From: Okeania sp. SIO1I7
GTDB lineage: Bacteria > Cyanobacteriota > Cyanobacteriia > Cyanobacteriales > Microcoleaceae
Direction: 5' to 3'
Assembly (NCBI GenBank): GCA_010672585.1
Contig: JAAHGF010000031.1
Coordinates: forward strand, 1-64,000
DNA length: 64,000 nt
Below the pieces are notes generated by a model. It saw only the letters and a list, made by a program, of their open reading frames with translations. It made no database searches and was not told the origin of the DNA. Made by a program: the position numbers and the translations under genes. Positions 49,631-58,721 of this stretch are shown piece after piece (the first letter of the stretch is position 1; each line of letters starts with the position of its first letter).

Positions 49631-52159
49631 ATGCGTGCAGTATTAATGGCAGGAGGTTCAGGAACGCGACTTAGACCACTGACCTGCGATCTTCCCAAAC
49701 CAATGGTACCAATTTTAAATCGCCCAATAGCCGAACATATTATTAATTTATTAAAAAAACATCAAATTAGAGAAATTATTGCTACTTTACATTATTTGCC
49801 TGATGTAATGCGTGAATATTTCCAAGATGGCAGTCAATTTGGAGTACAAATGACTTATGCTGTAGAGGAAGAACAACCTCTAGGAACTGCTGGTTGTGTG
49901 AAAAATATTGCTGAACTTCTAGATGAAACTTTCTTAGTAATTAGTGGAGATACAATTACAGATTTTGATTTAACTACAGCTATAGAATTTCATAAAAAAA
50001 ATAATTCAAAAGCCACTTTAGTGCTGACTCGCGTACCTAATCCTATTGAATTTGGAGTGGTAATTACAGATGAAAAACAGAGGATAAAAAGATTTCTTGA
50101 AAAACCTTCTACCAGCGAAATATTTTCTGATACTGTCAATACAGGAACCTACATTTTAGAACCAGAAATTTTAAACTATCTACCAGATAATCAAGAAAGT
50201 GATTTCTCTAAAGAATTATTTCCTTTATTGTTAGATAAAAACGAGCCAATGTATGGCTATATAGCAGAAGGTTATTGGTGTGATGTTGGACATTTAGATG
50301 CTTATCGGGAAGCTCAATATGACGCACTTCAACATACAGTAAAACTTGATTTTGGTTATCAAGAGCGATCGCCCGGACTTTGGACAGGAGAAAATACTTA
50401 TATTGACCGGACAGCTAAAATTGAGACACCAGCTTTAATCGGAGATAACTGTAGAATTGGCCCAAGAGTGCAGATTGAAGCAGGTAGTGTGATTGGAGAT
50501 AATGTGACAATTGGCGCAGATGCTGATGTGAAGCGTCCAATTATTTGGAATGGGTCACTGGTGGGAGAGGATGCAAATTTAAGAGCTTGTGTAATTTGTC
50601 GAGGTGCGCGGATAGACCGTCGTGCTCAGGTATTAGAAGGTGCTGTGGTTGGTTCATTATCTACTGTAGGAGAAGAGGCTCAAATTAGTCCCAATGTTAG
50701 AGTATGGCCTAGTAAAAAAGTAGAGTCTGGAGCTACCCTGAATATTAATTTGATTTGGGGGACAACTGCTAAGAGAAATTTGTTTGGACAACGAGGGGTG
50801 CAGGGATTAGCAAATATAGATATTACTCCAGAATTCGCGGTGAAGTTAGGAGCAGCTTATGGTTCTACTTTAAAACCTGGTTCAACAATATCAGCTTCTC
50901 GCGACCAACGCAGTATATCTCGGATGGTTTCTCGGTCTTTAATTGCAGGTTTAATGTCAGTAGGAGTGAACGTAATAAATTTAGAATCTACTGCAATTCC
51001 TATTGCCAGAACAATTTTACCAACTATGAATGTTGTAGGTGGTGTTCATGTACGTCTTTCTCCTAACCGCTCAGACCAAATATTAATTGAAATCTTTGAT
51101 TCTCAAGGAATTAATCTTTCTAAAGCGAAGGAAAAAAAGATAGAGGGAGCATATTTTAAAGAAGATTTACGCCGAGTACAAATTCCTGAAATTGGCAAAA
51201 TGGTTTATCGCCATGAAGTATTAGATGCTTATAGTAAAGGCTTTGAAAATCTGCTTAATTCTGAGGCAATTCGCTATAGTAAATCTAAAGTTGTAATTGA
51301 TTATTGTTATGGTGTTTCTGGAGCAATATTACCACAATTATTAGCTAAATTTGGTTGTGATGCTGTAGTTTTAAATGCTAGCTTAAAAGAGAATTCTTTA
51401 GGAAAAGAAGAAAAAGAAAGTTTATTAGATCAATTAGGTCGGGTGGTAGAAGCTTTACAAGCAAATGTAGGAGTTCAAGTAACAGCAAATGGAGAACAAT
51501 TAATATTAGTAGATGAAACTGGTTCTGCTATTCGTGGTGAAATGTTAACTGCACTAATGGTCAATTTGATGTTAACCGCTCATCCGCGCAGTGCGGTAGT
51601 AGTACCAATAAATGCTTCTGCGGCAGTAGAACAAATTGCTCGTCGTCACGATAGTCATGTGATTCGGACAAAAGCAAATCCCACGGCATTGATGGAAGCT
51701 TGTCAAATTAATCATAATGTGGTATTAGGTGGAAGTGGTGATATGGGGTTTATTTTTCCTAAATTGCATCCTGGTTTTGATGCCATGTTTTGTATCGCTA
51801 AAGTAATAGAAATGTTGACTATTCAAGAGCGCTCTTTAGGACAAATCAGTGCAGATATACCTGCTGTTACTCATCGTTCCTATAAAGTACGTTGTCCTTG
51901 GAAAGTAAAAGGAGCATTAATGCGATATTTAGTAGAAACTAATTCTCCAGAAAAATTAGAATTAACTGATGGAGTAAAGATTATTAATCATCAAAATGAT
52001 AATTGGGTATTAGTTTTACCGGATGCTGGAGAACCCTTAGTACATATTTATGCAGATAGTAATGATCGAGATTGGGTTGATAAAACTTTGAGAGATTACC
52101 GCAATACAATCCATGATTTTGTGAATTTATTTATGACTGGGAAGAAACTAAATGATTGA
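49631..52159 (+). CDS. Mannose-1-phosphate guanylyltransferase with phosphomannomutase-like tail
   Basis: 842-residue sugar-nucleotide enzyme. The N-terminal nucleotidyltransferase (1-235) has MAGGSGTRLRPLT and LPKPMVPI, then a left-handed beta-helix (about 255-385), then an alpha-D-phosphohexomutase-like region (about 385-840). In that tail the usual TASHNP loop reads RLSPNR (475-480) and the metal loop DGDADR reads TANGEQ (618-623), so the mutase is probably inactive and may regulate or bind sugar phosphate. The reaction makes GDP-mannose for polysaccharides. AAAGGAGGA just before the ATG is a very strong ribosome site. Confidence 0.88.
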   Translation: MRAVLMAGGSGTRLRPLTCDLPKPMVPILNRPIAEHIINLLKKHQIREIIATLHYLPDVMREYFQDGSQFGVQMTYAVEEEQPLGTAGCVKNIAELLDETFLVISGDTITDFDLTTAIEFHKKNNSKATLVLTRVPNPIEFGVVITDEKQRIKRFLEKPSTSEIFSDTVNTGTYILEPEILNYLPDNQESDFSKELFPLLLDKNEPMYGYIAEGYWCDVGHLDAYREAQYDALQHTVKLDFGYQERSPGLWTGENTYIDRTAKIETPALIGDNCRIGPRVQIEAGSVIGDNVTIGADADVKRPIIWNGSLVGEDANLRACVICRGARIDRRAQVLEGAVVGSLSTVGEEAQISPNVRVWPSKKVESGATLNINLIWGTTAKRNLFGQRGVQGLANIDITPEFAVKLGAAYGSTLKPGSTISASRDQRSISRMVSRSLIAGLMSVGVNVINLESTAIPIARTILPTMNVVGGVHVRLSPNRSDQILIEIFDSQGINLSKAKEKKIEGAYFKEDLRRVQIPEIGKMVYRHEVLDAYSKGFENLLNSEAIRYSKSKVVIDYCYGVSGAILPQLLAKFGCDAVVLNASLKENSLGKEEKESLLDQLGRVVEALQANVGVQVTANGEQLILVDETGSAIRGEMLTALMVNLMLTAHPRSAVVVPINASAAVEQIARRHDSHVIRTKANPTALMEACQINHNVVLGGSGDMGFIFPKLHPGFDAMFCIAKVIEMLTIQERSLGQISADIPAVTHRSYKVRCPWKVKGALMRYLVETNSPEKLELTDGVKIINHQNDNWVLVLPDAGEPLVHIYADSNDRDWVDKTLRDYRNTIHDFVNLFMTGKKLND

Positions 52160-52460
52160 TAGTATGGAAGAAGGAAGAATTCATTAATGAATAATTAATA
52201 ATTAATAATTAATAATTAATGATGACCTCTTATCAATTAGACATTGGTAAGAAGGAATAAAACAGAAGGCAGAAGGAAAAATATTGCTTTGTCTGAAGTT
52301 TTAAGCTTTTGATATGGCCTCACTTTTCCTCTGATTACTATAATTATCTAGTTTTTATTTTCCTTTTTTTGCTAATTTGAAGCTGGTTAGACTTATTCAG
52401 TATGATCTGAAATTAAAAGTTCTCTTAATTTATTTACTTATTACATAGTTAAAAATTAAA
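52160..52460. repeat. Intergenic with TTAATAA tract and R10
   Basis: An AATTAATAATTAATAATTAA tract at about 52190-52222 and an R10 copy (reverse, about 52246-52330) with AGAAGGAAAAATATTG and AAGCTTTTGATAT. No gene. Confidence 0.55.
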
Positions 52461-52967
52461 ATGAATAGCTGTATATTGATGGTACAAATTATCAAAGATC
52501 CAGAACTTCGCTACACAGCAGATGCTCAATTACCAGTAGCAGAAATGATGGTAGAATTCTCTAATTTAGGAGTAGAAAATAAACCTGCTGTACTAAAAGT
52601 AGTAGCATGGAGAGATTTAGCTCAACAAATTAGTCAACAATATCACGAAGGGGATTTTGTAATTGTTGAAGGTCGCTTAAATATGAATACTATTGAACGA
52701 CCCGAAGGTTTTAAAGAAAAACGAGCCGAATTAACAGTCTCCAGAATATATCCTGTTAGTCCTGAAGCTATGACTCAAAATCAGAGTCAAACATCCAAAA
52801 ATCAATCTAGTAAAAGAACTGTAACTCAGACACAACCACAAGAGCAAAACTATAATAATGTTGTAGATTTAAAATCTCGTCGTAGCTCTACTTTCCACGA
52901 AGAATCAAAACCAAATATACCAGAAGAGAATTCACCACCAGACGATTCTGACCCTATACCTTTTTAA
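52461..52967 (+). CDS. ssb: Single-stranded DNA-binding protein
   Basis: 168-residue OB-fold protein (MNSCILMVQIIKDPELRYT.., VVAWRDLAQQI, GDFVIVEGRLNMNT), then a Gln/Ser/Pro-rich linker and the acidic tip DDSDPIPF that binds partner proteins. This form looks like the extra, less usual cyanobacterial SSB rather than the main one. The stop codon TAA (52965-52967) is the first three bases of an R5 element. Convergent with lipB. Confidence 0.85.
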   Translation: MNSCILMVQIIKDPELRYTADAQLPVAEMMVEFSNLGVENKPAVLKVVAWRDLAQQISQQYHEGDFVIVEGRLNMNTIERPEGFKEKRAELTVSRIYPVSPEAMTQNQSQTSKNQSSKRTVTQTQPQEQNYNNVVDLKSRRSSTFHEESKPNIPEENSPPDDSDPIPF

Positions 52968-53111
52968 TAGACAGAAAATAGGGAGTAGGGAGTAGGGAGT
53001 AGGGAGTAGGGAGTAGGGAGTAGGGAGTAGGGAGTAGGGAGTAGAGGGAAATAATTGATGATTTATCTACGATAATTGATTTGATTTTTTATTATTGGAG
53101 ATGTCTAATAG
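52965..53111. mobile_element. R5 element with GGGAGTA heptamer array
   Basis: Left end TAATAGACAG, right end GGAGATGTCTAATAG. The inside holds about nine GGGAGTA repeats (52980-53043) and ATAATTGAT..TTGATTTTTTATTATTGG. The ends contain the stop codons of both flanking convergent genes (ssb 52965-52967, lipB 53105-53107). Related copies lie at 60737-60847, about 53813-53920 (worn) and 20304-20419 (worn). Confidence 0.75.
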
Positions 53112-53773
53112 TAAATTAAATCGACTCCAAATACCTTAGTAAAAGCAGCAGCTACTTGAGGAAGGACTTCATCTATAGTAATACCAGGAATAAACTCTGC
53201 CAGACTACCTACAGATTTATCAGAAATACCACAAGGTACAATTCTATTAAAACCAACTAAATCTGGACAAACATTTAGAGCAAAACCGTGCATAGTTATC
53301 CAACGACTAACTTTAATCCCCATAGCTGCTATTTTTCGTCCCTCTAACCAAACCCCTGTTAAACCTGGATATCTTTCACCATCAAGACCATAAACATCCA
53401 AGACTTGTAGCAATACTTCTTCTAGTTGTCGTAAATACCAATGTAAGTCCTGCTGATAACGTCGTAAATTGAGAATAGGATAACCAACCAGTTGGCCAGG
53501 GCAATGATATGTAACTTCCCCACCTCGCTCCACTCGGTAAAGTTCATATTCATTTTCACTGGGATCGAATTTGAGAAAATCTAATGTGGCCCCTTGTCCT
53601 AAAGTATAAACTGGTGGATGTTCTAATAATATTAGGACATCAGTCAATTCTGGACAATTGCGACGTTGTTGGACAAGTGATTGTTGCCATTCCCAGGCCA
53701 CTGAGTAACTGATTAATCCTGGACAAATTAAATGGCAAGTGTTGGGTAAACAGAGACTATTTTGATAAACCAT
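53105..53773 (-). CDS. lipB: Octanoyltransferase
   Basis: 222-residue enzyme moving octanoyl from acyl carrier protein to the lipoyl domains of pyruvate dehydrogenase, glycine cleavage and similar complexes. Motifs: [51 protein letters not shown] (catalytic Lys) and [12 protein letters not shown] (catalytic Cys). The length fits. The start ATG at 53773 is preceded by no strong ribosome site. The last residues IYY* and the stop lie within or next to the R5 element end. Confidence 0.94.
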   Translation of the reverse strand: MVYQNSLCLPNTCHLICPGLISYSVAWEWQQSLVQQRRNCPELTDVLILLEHPPVYTLGQGATLDFLKFDPSENEYELYRVERGGEVTYHCPGQLVGYPILNLRRYQQDLHWYLRQLEEVLLQVLDVYGLDGERYPGLTGVWLEGRKIAAMGIKVSRWITMHGFALNVCPDLVGFNRIVPCGISDKSVGSLAEFIPGITIDEVLPQVAAAFTKVFGVDLIYY

Positions 53774-54084
53774 ATTACATATAATCTGGCTGATTAGTTA
53801 TCGTATGAGTAGAGGGAGCAGGGAGTAGGCAGTAGGCAGTAGGCAGTGGGAGGAAAGAATTAATAATTTCTGTGGGATATATTGATTTGATTTTTTATTA
53901 TCACACCTATGTCTAATCAATTACTGTGAATTATCCAAAAAATCAAGTGTAAATTTAGCCAAATTCAAGCAAAAAAAATCAAGAAATGTCAAGGGATGCA
54001 AAGGATTTTAAAGATAGGATGTTGGGAAGAATACAAAGTGCTACTCTAAAATAATAAAGCCCAACACATTAGCGGAGGGAGCTT
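53774..54084. repeat. Intergenic between lipB and hpf, with worn R5 and heptamer tract
   Basis: GGGAGTAGGCAGTAGGCAGT tract at 53820-53850 and an R5-like right half up to 53920 (TTGATTTGATTTTTTATTATC..ATGTCTAATC). The last 100 bp form the hpf leader; GGAGGGAGC before the ATG is a good ribosome site. Confidence 0.55.
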
Positions 54085-54729
54085 ATGAAGCTTGTTATCC
54101 AGGGTAAGAATATAGAAATAACCGATTCCATTCACGAGTATGTTAATCAAAAAATTGAAAAAGCAGTTAGCCATTTTCAACAACTCACTACAGAGGTAGA
54201 TGTACATCTATCAGTAGCTCGAAACCCACGGATAAATCCTAAGCAGACGGCAGAAGTAACTATCTACGCTAACGGTACAGTCATTCGTGCCCAAGAAAGT
54301 AGCGAGAATTTGTATGCTAGTATTGACTTAGTAGCAGATAAAATTGCACGTCAATTAAGAAAGTATAAAGAAAAGCGTCAATCCAAGGTTAGTAAAGCTA
54401 AGACTATTGATCTGATTGAATCACAACCAGTAGAGCAGGACTTGATTGGCGATCGCCAACCGGAGCTACCTAGTGAAGTAGTACGGACGAAATATTTTGC
54501 TATGTCTCCGATGACGGTAGAAGAAGCACTGGAGCAGCTACAATTTATCGATCACGATTTCTATATGTTTTCCAATGCTGCAACAGGCGAAATTAATGTG
54601 ATCTACAAACGTTATCATCATGGTGGTTATGGTTTAATTCAACCACGACCTACTAATGGTCATAGTCGCAATGGGAAGGCAGCTCATAATATTGATGAAG
54701 TAGCAGATATTGAGTCTGCTCAAGTTTAG
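54085..54729 (+). CDS. hpf: Ribosome hibernation promoting factor, long form (LrtA)
   Basis: 214-residue ribosome-binding protein that pairs 70S ribosomes into inactive dimers and protects them in dark or stress. The N-terminal S30AE domain (about 1-105: [30 protein letters not shown]-like) is followed by a linker and the C-terminal dimerization domain (about 155-200: [38 protein letters not shown]). In cyanobacteria it is known as light-repressed LrtA. Start by a strong ribosome site. Confidence 0.94.
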   Translation: MKLVIQGKNIEITDSIHEYVNQKIEKAVSHFQQLTTEVDVHLSVARNPRINPKQTAEVTIYANGTVIRAQESSENLYASIDLVADKIARQLRKYKEKRQSKVSKAKTIDLIESQPVEQDLIGDRQPELPSEVVRTKYFAMSPMTVEEALEQLQFIDHDFYMFSNAATGEINVIYKRYHHGGYGLIQPRPTNGHSRNGKAAHNIDEVADIESAQV

Positions 54730-54784
54730 AATGATTTCAGAATTGGAGTGATTAACCAATCTCTGAGTGATTCATTTCAACAAT

Positions 54785-54874
54785 TAGGACTTACGCAAAA
54801 ATTCTAATTGCTGGGTGCGTTGCAACGCACCCTAAACTAAGGTTATAGGATAATAGATAATTTGGCGTAAGTCT
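54785..54874. mobile_element. R6 MITE-like element (90 bp)
   Basis: Left end TAGGACTTACGCAAAA, right end TTTGGCGTAAGTCTC, with a central palindrome GGGTGCGTTGCAACGCACCC (54812-54831). This type of short element with GACTTACGC ends is common between cyanobacterial genes. Between convergent hpf and bcp. Confidence 0.7.
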
Positions 54875-54898
54875 CTTATTGAAAGCCTTCTGAATTCT

Positions 54899-55357
54899 TC
54901 AGACAGGTATTGCTTTTAATGTTTTTAAAGCTTCTTCAACGTGAGCGTCAAAATTGAGCATAGAGTCAAAGATATGACGGATAATTCCTTCTTTGTCTAT
55001 GACGTAAGTAACTCTACCTGGCAGTATCCAAAGTGTAGCGGGAACACCATATAATTCTCTGACTTTGTTGTTAGTATCGCTTAAAAGAGTAAACGGTAAA
55101 TTATACTTGCTAGCAAATTGTTTGTGAGACTGTTGAGAGTCTCCACTAATACCAATCACTTCAGCACCAGCATCTGTAAAGACTTGATATTTATCTCGAA
55201 ATGCACAAGCTTCTTTAGTGCATCCAGGTGTATCATCTTTTGGATAAAAATAAACTACAACATTTTTCTTACCACGGAAGTTAGAGAGAGAAACTGGGGT
55301 TTCGTCTTGGGATGGTAAGGTGAAATTGGGTGCTAGATCTCCTACTTTAACTGCCAT
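54899..55357 (-). CDS. bcp: Thiol peroxidase of the BCP/PrxQ type
   Basis: 152-residue peroxiredoxin that reduces hydroperoxides with thioredoxin. [20 protein letters not shown] carries peroxidatic Cys46 and resolving Cys51 five residues apart, the PrxQ pattern. The rest fits the thioredoxin-like fold ([32 protein letters not shown]). Start ATG at 55357. Single gene, cytosolic. Confidence 0.94.
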   Translation of the reverse strand: MAVKVGDLAPNFTLPSQDETPVSLSNFRGKKNVVVYFYPKDDTPGCTKEACAFRDKYQVFTDAGAEVIGISGDSQQSHKQFASKYNLPFTLLSDTNNKVRELYGVPATLWILPGRVTYVIDKEGIIRHIFDSMLNFDAHVEEALKTLKAIPV

Positions 55358-55439
55358 ACTTAAGTTATAAGTCCAATTTTTTGGGATATAATGTTAACTT
55401 TTTGTTATATTAGCGTACATTATTAGGATTAGGAAAATT

Positions 55440-55500
55440 ATATGAAGAAGGAAGAGGGAAGAGGGAAGAGGGAAGAGGGAAGAGGGAAGAGGGAAGATAG
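55440..55500. repeat. GAAGAGG short tandem tract
   Basis: About eight GAAGAGG heptamers in a row, followed by GATAGGAG. Just upstream of bcp; probably slippage-made. Confidence 0.8.
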
Positions 55501-55594
55501 GAGAAAGTTTTTTGTTTAGCTGGCGCACAACGCATCCAATCTTCTGGGTCGGAGCTGCGCTAAGTTCATAAAGCGCGCAGTAGTTTTTCGCGAA

Positions 55595-55927
55595 TACAGC
55601 GGTTTTCATTTCATTATATCATGTCCGGATAAGAGCATGATAAAAAACTTTCTCCTTCAACTCCAGTTCTTCTTCTTACTTCCCTCTTTCCTCCTGACTC
55701 GGTCCTTCCCCTCCTGGGAGGGGTTAGGGGTGGGTTGGGAGGGGGAGGGGCGAGGGGTGGGTAGACTCCTGAGGACTCCGTCGTTATTTATTTATAACTG
55801 TTCAACCGGACATGATATTAGACCACAGCAGGGGCGAATGGCCATTTGCTAACGCAAAGCTGTCGAATGGCGTCCCTACTGGGTTTTGGTTATGACGATG
55901 TGGTTCATCAATTTGAAAAGCGCTGTA
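55595..55927. mobile_element. R3 element interrupted by an R1 element
   Basis: The outer R3 has TACAGCGGTTTTCATTT (55595) on the left and GAAAAGCGCTGTA (to 55927) on the right. Between them, at 55616-55818, is a full R1 copy with ATATCATGTCCGG / CCGGACATGATAT ends. The uninterrupted R3 at 56042-56146 shows the empty form, continuous at TTTCATTTCCGTAGACCAC. Confidence 0.75.
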
Positions 55928-56041
55928 ATGGCGGTAATATTATGGTTAGCCTCACGGGATGATATCAAATACACTGGCTTTGGAATGTTCCCTATTCTCT
56001 GTGCCATAATTGAAAAAAATTATCCCCACTCCAATTAATCT

Positions 56042-56146
56042 TACAGCGGTTTTCATTTCCGTAGACCACAGTAGGGACGTTCCATGGAACGTCCCTACTG
56101 GGTTGTGATTGTGAAGATGTGGTTCATCAATATGAAAAGCGCTGTA
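56042..56146. mobile_element. R3 element, uninterrupted copy (105 bp)
   Basis: TACAGCGGTTTTCATTT to GAAAAGCGCTGTA, with a central palindrome GGGACGTTCCATGGAACGTCCC (about 56075-56096). No frame. It lies between bcp and the PEP-CTERM protease. Confidence 0.75.
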
Positions 56147-56279
56147 AGAGTAGGGATGAATATTAGTTCCAATATTTGGAAATATAGCACTTGCATCTAA
56201 AAGTTAAGTAGATTAACTACTGTTGAAAGCTGAAATATTTTCAGAGAAAGTAACAAGCTAATAGCTAATTGCCATCATA

Positions 56280-57974
56280 TTACTTTCTTTTACGCTTGAG
56301 CAAAGAAAATGCTCCAAAAACACTAGCAAATAATCCTATTGCTGTAGTAGGTTCTGGTGTGGATGTAGGTTCTGCTGTGGATGCTAGTGTCACATTATCA
56401 ATTAAAAGTCCAGAGTCAACTCCAAATCCTTCTGCATCCGCCACTCCTAATCCTAGAGTATAGGTTCCTGCCTGAGTAATCTCATAAGAAAAACTTTGAT
56501 AACCAGTTTCGCTGAAGAAAACAGTATCAGAATCAACGAAGTCAGAGAAAGTATCAGCTAATAATTCTAAGAAAGGATTATCTAATACATCACTTGTTAG
56601 GGAGACAAAAGAAAAGTCATTGAACAAATCATCAGGTGTAAATTCATCTGTCAAAAAGTTAAAATCAAATGTGAGGATATCTCCTGCTTCGGCTTTAAAA
56701 GTTTGCTTAATGGCAGAGGCTTCAGGAACCCAGCTACCTGATAATTCTTCCAGACTACCTTCAGATAATCCTAAAAATTCTTCAACCTCATCATCAGGTG
56801 TAGCAAGTAGCTCGTTGATAATTAACCCTTTAGAATCATCATTTGGGGCTGGAGTATTAGCGTTACGACCCTGTCTTGATTGTATAGTAGTAGCACCGAG
56901 AACACCCCAACCATTGAAACCATCTTCAAAATTACCATTATTTATTGCACGTACAGGTGTAGGTTCGAGTGTGGGAGTAGGTGTAGGCGAGGGGACAAAA
57001 TCACCAACAAACTCACCACCAGCATCTTCTATAAATGCGCGATGTTCTAAAACTCCAGTAAACCAGGAGATATCACCAAATTCACTGGTATCGGTCGAAC
57101 CCCCAGAAAGAACTCCTGCAATTAATAACTCGCCATCTACTTCTACCAGAAGGGGACTACCACTATCCCCAGGAGCAGTAGTTCCTTCATTTGTGAGGGG
57201 CGAAGAACTACTACCAACACTGGATAAAGTGTTATTGTCATCAGTTCCATCATCAAAGTCAAGGTTGAAAATGTTTGAGCCAAAGGTCTCACTAAATCTT
57301 GGATCGAAACCGCCATCTAACAGATCGATGGTATTTTCAGCAGCCCAACGCAGGCCATCTGCGGTATCATTATGACCGACACTACCTAAACCATTGAAAC
57401 CGAAACCAAGTACAGTTGCATTACTGCCAATAAGGTCTTCAGGATTGGAACCAAATAACCTTAAAGGATCAATTGAGTCTGGAGCAGCTTCCTCCAGTTC
57501 AAGTATAGCGATATCTGTACCATCTAATAGACCAAAGGAACCATCTTGTAAAATGTCAGTTACAGCAATATCTGCTAAAACACTGTTTTCTGGATCGTCA
57601 CCACGAAATTGTACTCTAAAGTCTTCAGGAAAAAAATCCTGAACACAATGTTGGGCAGTAAGTATATAATTACTTGCAATCAGCGATCCAGTACAAGCAC
57701 TTTCAAACTTTTCCTCTTCTGTATCAAAATCAAATTGTAGTGATAAAATCTCGGTGACAGATGTAAAAGGAGCACCTAAGGCTTGAGCAGTGCTAGCTTC
57801 TGCTGTATCATTTATTACTATGCTTCGTACTGATGTTTGAATACTCTGACTAGCTGCTAAACCAAGTATGCAACTCAGCCCTATTTTGCTAGCTTTCTTC
57901 ATTTTAAAAGATTTGAGTATGGAATGATTGAATCTTGCTTTTAGTTTGTCATTGTTTGATAAGTAAATACGCAT
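56280..57974 (-). CDS. Trypsin-like serine protease with PEP-CTERM anchor
   Basis: 564-residue (or 540 from the ATG at 57902, residue 25, MKKASKIGLSCILGL, which gives a proper signal peptide) exported protease. The S1 domain has His109 in LTAQHC, Asp154 in DIAILEL and Ser271 in GDSGSPL, so the triad is complete. A beta-rich domain of about 200 residues follows (NGNFEDGFNGWGV.., AGTYTLGLGV) and the C-terminus is a PEP-CTERM signal (PEPTTAIGLFASVFGAF then basic KRKRK), which is cut and sorted by an exosortase. Probably surface-held. No exosortase in the window. Confidence 0.9.
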   Translation of the reverse strand: MRIYLSNNDKLKARFNHSILKSFKMKKASKIGLSCILGLAASQSIQTSVRSIVINDTAEASTAQALGAPFTSVTEILSLQFDFDTEEEKFESACTGSLIASNYILTAQHCVQDFFPEDFRVQFRGDDPENSVLADIAVTDILQDGSFGLLDGTDIAILELEEAAPDSIDPLRLFGSNPEDLIGSNATVLGFGFNGLGSVGHNDTADGLRWAAENTIDLLDGGFDPRFSETFGSNIFNLDFDDGTDDNNTLSSVGSSSSPLTNEGTTAPGDSGSPLLVEVDGELLIAGVLSGGSTDTSEFGDISWFTGVLEHRAFIEDAGGEFVGDFVPSPTPTPTLEPTPVRAINNGNFEDGFNGWGVLGATTIQSRQGRNANTPAPNDDSKGLIINELLATPDDEVEEFLGLSEGSLEELSGSWVPEASAIKQTFKAEAGDILTFDFNFLTDEFTPDDLFNDFSFVSLTSDVLDNPFLELLADTFSDFVDSDTVFFSETGYQSFSYEITQAGTYTLGLGVADAEGFGVDSGLLIDNVTLASTAEPTSTPEPTTAIGLFASVFGAFSLLKRKRK

Positions 57975-58721
57975 TGCCTGATTCCTCTATATAATTAATA
58001 ACCTGGGGATCATACTAAGTTTGTCTAACCCAATTGATTTTTTCTTATAGTATAGCAATTCTAACGAAGTAAGAGAATAGATTTTATATTATTGTTAAAA
58101 TGTATAAAAAAACTGAAGATTATAATTTAAGAAAATAGAGAATATACGGAAGAGAAAAAACTCAAAATTCTTCATCAAAGCTTCATATCAGCTTCATCAA
58201 AACTTCATATAAGTTTTATCAAAAGTATGTAAACTTATAGTACTTTTCACTTGAATTAAACACATAATTTCTGCTCTATGCCTTCTGAAATCTACCTCTA
58301 AGGTCTCTTTGCTGTATCTACATTAAAACTGCTATAACTTGCATAGGTGGTTTTGACACCAGACTTAATTATTAGGTGGCACTCTCTGTGTATCTACGGA
58401 GTAGCAGTGTATTTTCTATTATGCTGAAACGTGCCTGTTAATATTGATGATTAATCAAGCAGAAAAAAAATCATACTTTTTACTCACAAAAAATTTTTGA
58501 AGAAGTAGTCAGTAGTCAATAGTCAGTAGTCAATAGTTAGTAGTCAGTAGAACTGAGAATGGGGTCGATGGGAATTTTCATGCCACCAACCCCATTGACA
58601 TTTTCTGTAAGGTAAGGTAAAATATAGGGCCGATAAGCGAAAAGATAATAATCTTTTTTTCTATTTTCTACATCTAGTCAGGGAAAAAAAAAGTAATACA
58701 TTATACTATTTATCCCATAAA
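57975..58721. repeat. Intergenic with TAGTCAG tract
   Basis: CTTCATATMA small repeats (about 58180-58220), a TAGTCAGTAGTCAAT tract (58504-58552), then AATGGGGT (58558-58565) paired with ACCCCATT (58589-58596), a possible transcription end for malQ. No gene. Confidence 0.5.

Noticed and set aside
56620-57375. 251-codon plus-strand frame inside the PEP-CTERM protease gene
   Set aside because: Antisense shadow; its Ser/Pro-rich translation mirrors the codon bias of the real gene.
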